Shown here: positions 53,428 to 61,503 of the stretch, piece by piece
Layout: each line of letters starts with the position of its first letter
Position numbering within the stretch: the stretch's first letter is position 1
Made by a program: the position numbers and the translations under genes
Assembly: GCF_030766825.1 (NCBI RefSeq)
Contig: NZ_JASFDV010000013.1
Span: 1-64,000, forward strand
Length of the DNA: 64,000 nt
From: Nocardiopsis sp. CC223A
Lineage (GTDB): Bacteria > Actinomycetota > Actinomycetes > Streptosporangiales > Streptosporangiaceae
Direction of reading: 5' to 3'
Notes under the pieces: generated by a model
Database searches by the model: none
Told to the model about the DNA's origin: nothing
Seen by the model: only the letters and a program-made list of their open reading frames with translations

Positions 53428-53714
53428 GGCTTACCCACAAAAAATATTCGGACAATCGATCCAGCCCACTCGGAATCCTTGAACGTATGAATCTGAAGAT
53501 GGGGCATATCCCCGTGCCGGTTATTCAATCCATGGCCAGCCACTCTGCCCGATGAATCAAGGACATCATCCCAGTGATACGTCCCCTCTTTTGTTCCAAA
53601 GACGTCTCGCACAGCAGGACCACTCTTCATTTCTGAAGTATTCCTATAATTTCCACCCGATTGAAACCTTGGGAGGTCCCGACGACCATCCCGGCGCCGA
53701 CCCGCCCACCGGAA
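53424..53714 (-). pseudogene. Orphan toxin-tip fragment, cassette 3
   Basis: An open segment of about 96 codons begins right after a TAG and has no secretion domain. Its first ATG is at 53630. The coding part reads GTYHWDDVLDSSGRVAGHG, then NRHGDMPHLQIH and GSIVRIFF. This resembles small C-terminal toxin domains of polymorphic toxins (paired His residues, PHLQIH strand), but I cannot name the family. It is followed directly by the coupled immunity-3 gene. It differs from the tips of cassettes 1 and 2, so the array carries at least two toxin types. Confidence 0.55.
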
Positions 53715-53769
53715 CTACACCCTCAACTGCGAAGAGCACTCGAACCCGGAGTCCTGATCACCTCGGCTA

Positions 53770-54114
53770 TCAGTCCAACCGGGGCCTGTGAACAAGAGGG
53801 CGATCGTCAGCGTTAAAACGAGAGGCGATCTCCCATCTTGTCCTTTCCGAAACCAGGTCGAAGATGAACTGGACTTTCTCAGGGTTGTCTGACCAACTTG
53901 CCGAGAACACATCTATGGCCGTACTGTACGGCCCAGACAAAACCTCTTCGACATGAACGTCAACCTCTCCGATGTGTTCGTCTCCGGATGCAATGCGAAA
54001 TTCAAATGTTTCAGGGGTGTTGCTCCACTCCTGTACCGTTTCGGGAAATCTGCGCAATGTAGAGGCGACTTCGCTGGGAGTGGCTGAAACCTCAATAAAT
54101 TCGACTCTCGACAA
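53770..54114 (-). CDS. Immunity protein 2 (paralogue of immunity protein 1)
   Basis: A 114-aa protein, the same length as immunity 1 and about half identical to it. The ends are conserved (SRVEFIxVSA at the start, DDRPLVHRPRL at the end); the middle 35 residues differ. The TTG at 54114 is preferred because it aligns with the ATG of immunity 1 and AGGGGGAAT lies just upstream. It sits 8 bp after the cassette-2 toxin stop. It presumably neutralises the cassette-2 nuclease tip. Confidence 0.7.
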   Translation of the reverse strand: MSRVEFIEVSATPSEVASTLRRFPETVQEWSNTPETFEFRIASGDEHIGEVDVHVEEVLSGPYSTAIDVFSASWSDNPEKVQFIFDLVSERTRWEIASRFNADDRPLVHRPRLD

Positions 54115-54122
54115 TATTCCCC

Positions 54123-55358
54123 CTAAGGCCAAACGATAGTGTAGCCGTCGCCGATGACAACTACCTCACTCACGTCTCCCCCGTAGTTGTACAGTCCCTT
54201 TCCGAGCCCCTTCACAGCATCTTCCTGGGAAGTTCCGAGGTGCCTCACATCAAACACCATCCGACGGGACTGCCCTCTTGCGCTTCGAATGTTTCGCTCG
54301 AAAGATCTTGCTGTGTCTGATTCAAGGATTTTGAATTCGACCGTCTCGCCGGTTCCGGCTATTGCAGCTTCGGGGGTTCTCACTCCGTCGACTGTCGATT
54401 CTTTGATCGACACGGTTTCAATTCCGTGCTCCCTGAGGAACTCTGCTACTTCTTTTTCTTTATCGTTAAAGTTTTCCCATCCTGGGCCAACCAGTCCTTC
54501 GTCGGTGATTTCTTCCAACGGTCTTGGATTTGCTCGTCCAGTTGGAGGTTTGGTCTGCTCCGGACGCGGAAGACTCTCTTCCGTATCTACTCTATTCGGA
54601 AAGACATCCAAGAGCTGTTCCCGGTTGCCTCGCGGCAGGCCTCCTCCATCTCCGCCATCGTCCTTCCCGTCATCACCATCGTCACCGTTGGGTTCAGGAG
54701 GTTCAGGGGGCTGTGGGGGGCCAGAAGAAGCGTCGCCTTCTCCTGTAGGACCATCGGTCCCTTCTTCGCCACCCCCGGTGCTGGTGCGGTCCCGGGGAGG
54801 CCGGTCGCCGCCGTCACTACCGCCATTGGTGGCGGGTTCCCGGCTCTCCGACGCCTCACGTGGGCCGTCGCCTGAGTCCTGTTCATCCCGATGCTCGGGT
54901 TGCTCGGCGGCCGGGGGTTCGTGCCGATCGTCCGGGGTGCGGGTGTTCTGGTTCTGCAGGGTGGGGGTGTCCCTGTGCCGGTTCGGGTCGAGGAGGGATT
55001 CCCGCAGGATGTCGAGGCCGTGGTCGAAGCGCTCGCCGGTCGGCGGAGTCGCGTCGCCGTCGCGGGGCCAGGGGCTGCTCTCGCCGGACAGGGGGCGGCC
55101 GTGTTCGGGGGAGTGCTGATCGTCATCACCGAAGCCCGGCCGGTCCGATCCAGCGCCGCCACCGTCCCCGACATGGCCGCCCGGCTCCAGTGTGAGCAGA
55201 TCCTTCACCACTTTGAGCGGTAGACCACTGACCAGCAACACCGTGTTGATATCGCCTGGCCTGGTGCCTACCGCAGGCTGAACGTGCGCTGGGAACGCAA
55301 GGCCTCCACCTTCCCGGCCATGCTCGGTATCGCCTGCATACTCATCTGTTATGAACAC
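54123..55358 (-). CDS. Orphan toxin cassette 2: linker plus nuclease tip without secretion domain
   Basis: A 411-aa open frame. Residues 1-36 are read backwards through a transposase remnant and are not a real domain. From residue 37 (INTVLLVSGLPLKVVKDLLT) it follows the 791-aa toxin closely through an acidic Pro/Asp/Gly-rich linker, then diverges, then resumes at LLDVFPNRV. The C-terminal domain (KEKEVAEFLREHGIETVS, TVDGVRTPEAAIAG, VEFKILES, IGDGYTIVWP) is homologous to the parental tip. The putative active-site Asp of TPD is Glu here (TPE). It lacks the N-terminal WXG-like region, so it is probably a silent donor rather than an exported toxin. Confidence 0.7.
   Translation of the reverse strand: MFITDEYAGDTEHGREGGGLAFPAHVQPAVGTRPGDINTVLLVSGLPLKVVKDLLTLEPGGHVGDGGGAGSDRPGFGDDDQHSPEHGRPLSGESSPWPRDGDATPPTGERFDHGLDILRESLLDPNRHRDTPTLQNQNTRTPDDRHEPPAAEQPEHRDEQDSGDGPREASESREPATNGGSDGGDRPPRDRTSTGGGEEGTDGPTGEGDASSGPPQPPEPPEPNGDDGDDGKDDGGDGGGLPRGNREQLLDVFPNRVDTEESLPRPEQTKPPTGRANPRPLEEITDEGLVGPGWENFNDKEKEVAEFLREHGIETVSIKESTVDGVRTPEAAIAGTGETVEFKILESDTARSFERNIRSARGQSRRMVFDVRHLGTSQEDAVKGLGKGLYNYGGDVSEVVVIGDGYTIVWP
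54968..55250 (-). repeat. 283-bp direct repeat, copy in cassette 2
   Basis: Near-identical to 56741-57023, at a constant offset of 1773 bp. It encodes the shared linker of both toxins (INTVLL...to RHRDTP) and ends abruptly at the transposase remnant at 55251. A ready substrate for homologous recombination. Confidence 0.85.
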
Positions 55359-55385
55359 CGGGCCAAGGATGCTGGCGGCTTTTGA
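55251..55385 (+). mobile_element. Transposase C-terminal remnant
   Basis: On the plus strand, 44 codons read through AYRRLNVRWERKASTFPAML and GIACILICYEHRAKDAGGF to a TGA at 55383-55385. The pattern RRLxVRWER...Cxxxxxx is the C-terminal tail of IS5-type transposases. The remnant's left edge is exactly the edge of the 283-bp repeat. Confidence 0.65.
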
Positions 55386-55394
55386 GATGAGCTC

Positions 55395-55739
55395 TTACTC
55401 TAGACGTGGTCTGTGGACGAGTGGGCGATCATCGTCGTCGAAGCGAGAGGCAAGCTCCCATTTTGTCCTCTTTGCGAGAAGATCAAAAAAGAAACGAACC
55501 TTTTCTGGGGCGTCCATCCAACGTGCCTGCTCGACATCTATTACGGTCGGATAGTCATCGCTCGAATCGGCTTCAACTCCAATGGTGAGGTTCTTTGCCT
55601 TATTTCCTATATTTTCAAAGAAGAATTGGAAGTCTCCCTCGACCACTTCTTGCTCGGAGGTCAATTCGGGAAAACTCCGAATCGTATCGACGACCTCTTC
55701 CGGGTCGGCTGAAACCCAAATAAACTCAACCCTTGACAT
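55395..55739 (-). CDS. Immunity protein 1
   Basis: A 114-aa acidic protein immediately after the full-length toxin (9-bp gap, GGGGAAG before the ATG). It opens SRVEFIWVSADPEEVVDTIR and ends DDRPLVHRPRL. It is homologous to immunity 2 with a divergent core (GDFQFFFENIGNKAKNLTIG), as expected for specificity. Cytoplasmic; presumably binds and blocks the cognate nuclease tip. No known family name recognised. Confidence 0.75.
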   Translation of the reverse strand: MSRVEFIWVSADPEEVVDTIRSFPELTSEQEVVEGDFQFFFENIGNKAKNLTIGVEADSSDDYPTVIDVEQARWMDAPEKVRFFFDLLAKRTKWELASRFDDDDRPLVHRPRLE

Positions 55740-55748
55740 GAACTTCCC

Positions 55749-58124
55749 CTATGGCCAGATGATGACATAGCCGTCGCCGATGATGATCAGTTCTTCCAAG
55801 TCCCCTCCGTTGCTCTTCAGGGTGCGTCCGAGGGATGCGAGGATCGTCTCACTGTCAATCTGTGGGCCGCGTACATCGAGCGCAATCCTGCTTGACTGCT
55901 TCCGTCCTTTTCGAATGTTCGCTTCAATGGCCCGGGGGTTCCCGGATTCGAGAATCTTGAACTCGATTGTGCTGTCGGTGCCTGAGATCACGGCGTCCGG
56001 AGTTCTTCTCCCGTCGACCGTCGATTCGGTGACGGACTGAACTTCGATTCCATGATCTGAGAGGAACTGTGCAACTTCTCGTTCTTTTGGTTCAAAGCTC
56101 TCCCATTTTTCGTTGATCAACCTGTCGCTCTGTAGATCCTCTACTGAGACCTGCGAGTCGTGATATCTTCCAGGGTCGGTCTGGTCTGGTCGGGGAACCC
56201 TTCCTTCTAGGTTTATCTTATTGGGGAAGACATCGAGGAGCCTTTCGCTATCTCCTTGGGCCGGCTCTTCACTGTCATCAGCAAGAGACTCCGCGTATTG
56301 AGACTCCCTTTGAGAGCTGCGATCGCCCTCGCCGTCGTCACCGGTGCCGGTGGGGTTCCGGGGCGGCTGGTCGTCGCCGCCTCCGCTGTCGCCGGTCCGG
56401 GTCTCCGGGGTCTCCGGCTCCTCTCGGGGATTCTGCCCGTCTTCACGGTCAGCGTCACGGTCCGGCGGGCGGACGTCGTCTTGGGAGCGGGTGTCGCCGC
56501 TGTCCTCGGGGATCCGGTTCGGTTCCTCCTCGGCGCGCGGTGTGTCGGCGCTGTCCTCGCGCGGGTCGTTGTCGCGGGGAGGCGAGGATTCGGGGACGTG
56601 GGGTGCGTCGGGTTCCTCGGTGCGGGGGCGGTCGGAGGTGGGGGAGTCGCCGCGGCCCTCGGGGGTGCCGGTGTTCTGGTTCTGCGGGGTGGGGGTGCTG
56701 TCGTCGTTTGACGAGGGGCGGTCCGGTTGCGGGGCGGGGGTGTCCCTGTGCCGCTTCGGGTCGAGGAGGGATTCCCGCAGGATGTCGAGGCCGTGGTCGA
56801 AGCGCTCGCCGGTCGGCGGAGTCGCGTCGCCGTCGCGGGGCCAGGGGCTGCTCTCGCCGGACAGGGGGCGGCCGTGTTCGGGGGAGTGCTGATCGTCGTC
56901 ACCGAAGCCCGGCCGGTCCGATCCAGCGCCGTCACCGTCCCCGACATGGCCGCCCGAACCCAGGGTGAGCAGGCCCTTCGCCACTTTGAGCGGTAGACCG
57001 CCGACCAGCAACACCGTGTTGATGGTGCTCGTCGCACCCGTGTACTCGGGGTCGTCGTCCTTGTGGGACCAGGCCGTATGGGCTTCCCCTTTGTCGGCGA
57101 GGACGTCACCGACGTTGCCGGTCCACCTGGCCCAGGAAGCGCCGCCGGTGTCCGAATCGAACAACCACCCCCTGTCGTCGTGAACGCCGACCAGGGTGGC
57201 CGCACCCACCAGGGAGTCCCAGCCGTTCTTCTTGAGGTTGTCGAAGCGCCCCGGCAGGTCCAGGCGCCAGCCGTTCTGGGGACTCCACGTCCCCGAGAAC
57301 GAGACCAGCCCCACGGCGGACCCCCACAGCATGTCGGTGACGATCGTGTCCCAGGCCGCCTGGCCGGTGCTGCTGTCGAAGCGCGCCAGGGACGGGTGGA
57401 ACTCCGACCCCGCCCACCCGGTGATGTCGTTGACGTACGAGTTGAACCCCGCGAAGGTGAACGCCGTCTCGGGGTTCGAGAAATCCAGGTCGCGTTCGAC
57501 CGCGTCCGTGGGCAGCCCGTAGACGATCACGTCGTCGCCCCGGGCCTGGTCGGGTGCGACGTAGGCGGCCCCGCCGTACACTGCGGAGATCGTGGTGGCG
57601 CAGGTGTTCTCGGCCTCGTTGAACGCCGACCAGGCGGCGTTCACCTCGTCCTTGAGCCTGATGTTCTCCAGGAGGGCGAACTCATCGGTCTCGTCGTCCT
57701 TGTCCAGCCACCAGACCGTCTTGTCCTTGTTCCTGTTGTAGAAGCCCTGGGCCTCGATCCGCAGCGTGTTCAGCTTGCGGCGCGCGGTCGCGGCCGCCTC
57801 GGCGAGGTCCTCCAGGGCGCCGGCGACGGTGCCCAGGTCAGCTTCGATGCCCTCGCCCCGGGTCACCACCGGGTCCATCTTCGAGAACAGGTCGCCGCTC
57901 TCCGGCGCGCTGTAGTGCGCCTGGAGCCCGGTCCAGGTGGAACGCATGTCCTCGGCGTCCCCGGCGAGGTCCTCCCCACCGGAACGCAGCTTCTCCGCCG
58001 CGTAGTTGAGCGACCAGACGTCGGTCAGCGGGTAGGGGATGGTCTCGGGGTCGATCAGCGTGAGCATGTTCGGGTCCACGCCGCTCTGCGCCTCGGTGGG
58101 CTCGAACCCTCCGGAGGTGGTCAT
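55749..58124 (-). CDS. WXG100-type polymorphic toxin with PD-(D/E)XK-like nuclease tip
   Basis: A 791-aa protein. Residues 1-170 are helical (SLNYAAEKLRSGGEDLAGDA and neighbours), like WXG/LXG secretion domains; 170-390 form a Trp-rich middle domain. Residues 390-640 are an acidic Pro/Asp/Arg linker, and LLDVFPNKI begins the tip. The tip shows EREVAQFLSDHGIEV, TVDGRRTPDAVISG and IEFKILES, giving Asp...Glu-x-Lys as in PD-(D/E)XK nucleases, then KQSSRIALDVRG. This pattern is like tRNase CdiA-CT domains. The start overlaps the stop of the DUF6507 gene. Linker and tip have lower GC than the N-terminal part. Function inferred from architecture. Confidence 0.75.
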   Translation of the reverse strand: MTTSGGFEPTEAQSGVDPNMLTLIDPETIPYPLTDVWSLNYAAEKLRSGGEDLAGDAEDMRSTWTGLQAHYSAPESGDLFSKMDPVVTRGEGIEADLGTVAGALEDLAEAAATARRKLNTLRIEAQGFYNRNKDKTVWWLDKDDETDEFALLENIRLKDEVNAAWSAFNEAENTCATTISAVYGGAAYVAPDQARGDDVIVYGLPTDAVERDLDFSNPETAFTFAGFNSYVNDITGWAGSEFHPSLARFDSSTGQAAWDTIVTDMLWGSAVGLVSFSGTWSPQNGWRLDLPGRFDNLKKNGWDSLVGAATLVGVHDDRGWLFDSDTGGASWARWTGNVGDVLADKGEAHTAWSHKDDDPEYTGATSTINTVLLVGGLPLKVAKGLLTLGSGGHVGDGDGAGSDRPGFGDDDQHSPEHGRPLSGESSPWPRDGDATPPTGERFDHGLDILRESLLDPKRHRDTPAPQPDRPSSNDDSTPTPQNQNTGTPEGRGDSPTSDRPRTEEPDAPHVPESSPPRDNDPREDSADTPRAEEEPNRIPEDSGDTRSQDDVRPPDRDADREDGQNPREEPETPETRTGDSGGGDDQPPRNPTGTGDDGEGDRSSQRESQYAESLADDSEEPAQGDSERLLDVFPNKINLEGRVPRPDQTDPGRYHDSQVSVEDLQSDRLINEKWESFEPKEREVAQFLSDHGIEVQSVTESTVDGRRTPDAVISGTDSTIEFKILESGNPRAIEANIRKGRKQSSRIALDVRGPQIDSETILASLGRTLKSNGGDLEELIIIGDGYVIIWP
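56741..57023 (-). repeat. 283-bp direct repeat, copy in the full-length toxin
   Basis: The parental copy of the linker repeat also found at 54968-55250. Recombination between the two would delete the parental tip and immunity 1 and fuse the cassette-2 tip to the intact N-terminus. Confidence 0.85.
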
Positions 58125-58501
58125 CAGTACACCTCCATGTTCGGCGGTGCGTCGCTGCCGCCGCCCCCGAGGTCGAGGTTCTCGCCGGTGCCCGCCTGGC
58201 TCTGGGCTTCGAGCGCCATCTCCTCCTGCCCCTCGTTGTAGGCGACGGTGGCGTCGTTGGCCCCCTTGAGGCAGGACATGCTGCGGACGAACATGGCGTC
58301 CGTCTCCGTCGTGAAGTGGGTGAGGAACCCGCTCAGCGCGTGTTCCACCGGCGGGCTCTTGACGTTGTCCAGCGCCATGTCGATGCCGTCCGCGGCGGAG
58401 TCGATGGTGGAGGACAGCCCGCCGCCCTCCAGCCCGAGCTGTTCACCGAAGGTGGTGAGGGTCAGCGAGACCCCGTAGACGTCGATGTTCCACTGGCTCA
58501 T
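58124..58501 (-). CDS. WXG100-like small protein (DUF6507 type)
   Basis: A 125-aa helical protein opening SQWNIDVYGVSLTLTTFGEQ, which I associate with the DUF6507 family of ESX-like partners. Two long amphipathic helices are followed by a Gly-rich tail (GENLDLGGGGSD). It is coupled to the toxin gene by a one-base overlap and to the upstream gene by ATGA. A role as secretion partner or chaperone of the toxin is inferred from that coupling. Confidence 0.75.
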   Translation of the reverse strand: MSQWNIDVYGVSLTLTTFGEQLGLEGGGLSSTIDSAADGIDMALDNVKSPPVEHALSGFLTHFTTETDAMFVRSMSCLKGANDATVAYNEGQEEMALEAQSQAGTGENLDLGGGGSDAPPNMEVY

Positions 58502-58809
58502 CGGCGGTCCTTCCGGTCCGAGGGGGTGAAGCGGTCGGCGCGGAACACGGCCTCCGGTGCGTCCTCGGAGGCGCTCGTCCCGCTCGGGGCGTCGGTGGCG
58601 GCCTCGGCCGCGCTCAGTTCGGCGACCTGTGCTCTGAGGAGGTCCAGGGAGGAGCGAACGTCGTGGATCGCGTGGGCCATGCGGGTGCGGAGGGGCCGTC
58701 CGGGGAGCGGGGGTGCGGGGATCGTTCGACCAGGTGATCCGCTGTTCTCGGGTGGGAGGGGAACGGTGGCGGTGCCCTCGTCCGAGGGCTCTACCAGTTC
58801 GAACTTCAC
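58498..58809 (-). CDS. Small hypothetical protein at the head of the toxin operon
   Basis: A 103-aa protein. The GTG at 58809 (KFELVEPSDEGTATVPLPPE) is preferred to a start at 58842 because GAGAAGA lies just before it. A Pro-rich N-terminus precedes a helix, MAHAIHDVRSSLDLLRAQVA, likely a coiled coil, and an acidic/basic tail. The stop overlaps the DUF6507 start. It may be a dedicated adaptor of the secretion pathway; unassigned. Confidence 0.65.
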   Translation of the reverse strand: MKFELVEPSDEGTATVPLPPENSGSPGRTIPAPPLPGRPLRTRMAHAIHDVRSSLDLLRAQVAELSAAEAATDAPSGTSASEDAPEAVFRADRFTPSDRKDRR

Positions 58810-59046
58810 TCTTCTCGGTCCTTGTCCGCTTCGCTCGACCACTGTGCCCGGATCATGGGGATTTCAGTGGCATTATGCGTATGCGTGGTCACAATCGGGG
58901 GTCGGTTCCAGCTGGGCCCGGGGCGGCTCTCCTGGTGCTCCGGAGTGCTCACCTGCGTGAATTCACAGGACACAAAGATCATTAACGGCCTGGGTGAAAT
59001 GCGTCACTCAAGCGAAGGGGGCGCAGAAAATGATTCCCGGGCGAAA

Positions 59047-60477
59047 TCATTCATGATCGTCTCGGCCGGCGATGGACGCCAGGTAGGCCAGCTGCTTCTC
59101 CGCGAGCGCCAGGGTGTCCAGCGGCGAATCCACATCCCCCAGCACCGGGTACCAGGCCGCCGCCTGCTCCCCGGAGCCGACGAGGGTCCCCTTGATCGGA
59201 CCGGCCTGGGCGCGGCGCCGCCCGATGCGGCCCAGCCGTCCCGCCCCGACGGCCAGGCCGACCGGCAGTGCGGGTCCCGACCACACCGGCGCGTACAGCC
59301 CGTCGCCGGACCCCGGGGTGCGGCGGACGCGCAGGCCCTCCAGGGCCCCTTCCTCCGCCAGCGCCTCCACCAGGGCCGGAAGCGCGTCGAACGGCACGGC
59401 GTCCTCGTCCGCGAAGTCGACCACCAGGGAGATCCGCTCCAGGACCTCCCTGCCCCGCCGGGAGACGCGGAGCTGCCCCGAGAACGGGTGCCCGCTCCCG
59501 TGCGGCCCCGCGAAGTGGAGGATCGCAGAACGCGGGCCGCGCCGCCGCGCGAACGCGATCAGCCGCTCCCGGTCCCACTGCCGGAGCGCGGGTTCGTGGG
59601 GTCCCCAGCCGGCCGGAACGGTGTGGGCGAGGTGCTCGGTCGCGATCTCGACCGCACGGCCCAGGGCCGAGGTGAACGGGTCGCGGTGCACGGCGGAGAC
59701 GTCCAGCACGAGCCGCGTCCCCGTGAGGGTCGCGGCCCGCTCCACGAACCCCGGGACCGGGCGGACGCCCGGCTCCTCGGCGGCCCAGCCCAGGCCCACC
59801 GGCTCCTTCTCGGACCGGAAGCCGTGGGTGTCGTCCCAGTTCACCGGCAGGCCGGTGAGGCCGTCGTGGCAGGCGCCGGAGTCGTCGCGCACCACCCAGC
59901 GCCCCAGCGCCGACGCCAGGAAGGTCCGTGTTCCGTAGGTCAGCCGTGAGGTGTGCGGGGTGAGGACCTGGAGCGTCCGCCGACGGGCCTGGGTGGCCAC
60001 GGCGTCGGCGAGCCAGGAGGAGAAGGGCACCACCGGCCGGTCCTGGACGATCAGGAGGGCGCGGTCCGCGGAGCATTCCGCCGCCGGGTGCTCCGTCTCC
60101 TCCCACAGGTCGACGTCGGCCCTCCCCGAGGTCCACACCGCGCCGCCGAGCCGCAGCACCAGGCCGTCGGCGAGGTCGTGCGCCACTTCCCGTCCCGCCT
60201 CGTCGGGGCGGGAGCGGATCTCGACCCACCAGCAGGGGTCGGTGAGGTTCGCGGCCACGTCAGGGTCGAGGAGCCGGTCGATCTCGCCCCGGTTCTCCAC
60301 GCGGAGCCCGGGTTCGAAGGTGGCCAGGAGGCGGCCGTCGGCGTTCTTGACCTGGAGGAGGTCGGTGTCGTCCCGGTAGCGGTGCAGGAACAGGTCGGGG
60401 TCGACGCGCTGGAGGGCGCGGGCGATCGCCTGCTCGTCGGGTTCGGCGGCCACCAGGGCGATGACGTCGTAGCTCAA
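59047..60477 (-). CDS. DUF6177 family protein
   Basis: A 476-aa protein of unknown biochemical role that I recognise from actinomycete WXG100-type loci. It opens LSYDVIALVAAEPDEQAIAR and contains GLVLRLGGAVWTSGRADVDLWEE and a C-terminal PIKGTLVGSGEQAAAWYPVL. TTG 60477 is chosen because GAGGAG lies 5 nt upstream; GTG 60483 overlaps that ribosome site. It is upstream of and in line with the small-protein/DUF6507/toxin genes. Probably part of the same secretion or immunity system. Confidence 0.72.
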   Translation of the reverse strand: MSYDVIALVAAEPDEQAIARALQRVDPDLFLHRYRDDTDLLQVKNADGRLLATFEPGLRVENRGEIDRLLDPDVAANLTDPCWWVEIRSRPDEAGREVAHDLADGLVLRLGGAVWTSGRADVDLWEETEHPAAECSADRALLIVQDRPVVPFSSWLADAVATQARRRTLQVLTPHTSRLTYGTRTFLASALGRWVVRDDSGACHDGLTGLPVNWDDTHGFRSEKEPVGLGWAAEEPGVRPVPGFVERAATLTGTRLVLDVSAVHRDPFTSALGRAVEIATEHLAHTVPAGWGPHEPALRQWDRERLIAFARRRGPRSAILHFAGPHGSGHPFSGQLRVSRRGREVLERISLVVDFADEDAVPFDALPALVEALAEEGALEGLRVRRTPGSGDGLYAPVWSGPALPVGLAVGAGRLGRIGRRRAQAGPIKGTLVGSGEQAAAWYPVLGDVDSPLDTLALAEKQLAYLASIAGRDDHE

Positions 60478-60540
60478 CGGCACTCCTCGGGAGCTGGGGG
60501 AGGATCGGTCGCGGGGGCGGGTGGGTCACCGTGCGCCGAC

Positions 60541-60560
60541 GAGCATACTCATAACGTTAC
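60541..60560 (-). promoter_or_regulatory. Candidate promoter of the DUF6177 gene
   Basis: On the minus strand an AT-rich patch contains TAACGTTA and a -10-like TATGCT about 60 bp upstream of the start codon. The 260 bp to the next gene otherwise hold no coding signal. Confidence 0.3.
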
Positions 60561-60744
60561 GAATCGCCCGTTCCGGGTGCGGCGGGCGGCCGGGGGAGGG
60601 CGGCTTCGCCCAGGGCCGTGAGGTGGGTGCGCCACCGGGTGTCCTGCCGGGTCGTGTGCCCGGGGGATCCTCGCCATCGGCATCGCCGTCGTAGAGCCCG
60701 CCTCCGGCGATGCGGTCCCACCGCGCGTCGCTAGGCTCACCTCC

Positions 60745-61503
60745 GTGGATGGGATCACGGTGGTACGCGAGGGCTCCGGGCCGGAGGTCCTGCTGGTGCA
60801 CGGCGGTGCCGGTCCGCGGACGACGTGGGGCGCCATCGCCCCGCTGGCCGACCGGTGGACGCTGGCCCACGTCCACCGCCGCGGCTACCCGCCGAGTCCA
60901 CCACCGCGGGCGGGCCAGGACTTCGAAGTGGACGCCCGGGACCTGGCACCGTTGCTCGTCGACCGCCCGCACGTCGTCGCCCACTCCTACGGCGTTCTCG
61001 GGGCGTTGATCGCGGCCGCCGCCGCGCCGGGCGGCGTGCGCTCGCTCACGTTGATCGAGCCGCCGCTCAACCACCTCGTCCCCGGCGATCCCGAGGTGGC
61101 GCGGCTGGAGCGCATCGGCGACGCGGTCCTCACCCACGGGATGGACGTGGACCCGGCCGACCTGCGCGAGTTCCTTCATCTCGTGGGTGCGCCCATCGGC
61201 GACGGACCGTTCCCCGAGTCCGTGATCGCCGGTGTTCGGCGGGCGCACGGCAGTCGGCCGACCAGCGAGGCGCGCCCGCGGCTCGACGCGATCCGGGACG
61301 CCGGTGTTCCGGTGCTCGTCGCGTCCGGGGGCCACGCGGCCGCGTTCGAGCGGATCTGCGACGCCCTCGCGGACGCACTCGGCGGTGAGCGCAGCGTGCA
61401 TCCGGGTGCCGGTCACTTCGTCGCGGCCGCACCGGGGTTCACCGAACGGTTCGAGGCTTTTCTGCGCGGGTCGGCGGCGGGCGGTCCCCGGCTACGGGGA
61501 TGA
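60745..61503 (+). CDS. Alpha/beta hydrolase
   Basis: A 252-aa esterase/lipase-like enzyme. VLLVHGGAGPRTTW carries the oxyanion HG motif near residues 15-28. VVAHSYGVLGALIAA is the nucleophile elbow near 78-92 (Ser in AHSYG), and VHPGAGHFVAAAP carries the catalytic His. GTG 60745 lies 7 nt after a TAGGCT box, so it is probably leaderless. It overlaps the end of the APH remnant. Substrate unknown. Confidence 0.87.
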   Translation: MDGITVVREGSGPEVLLVHGGAGPRTTWGAIAPLADRWTLAHVHRRGYPPSPPPRAGQDFEVDARDLAPLLVDRPHVVAHSYGVLGALIAAAAAPGGVRSLTLIEPPLNHLVPGDPEVARLERIGDAVLTHGMDVDPADLREFLHLVGAPIGDGPFPESVIAGVRRAHGSRPTSEARPRLDAIRDAGVPVLVASGGHAAAFERICDALADALGGERSVHPGAGHFVAAAPGFTERFEAFLRGSAAGGPRLRG

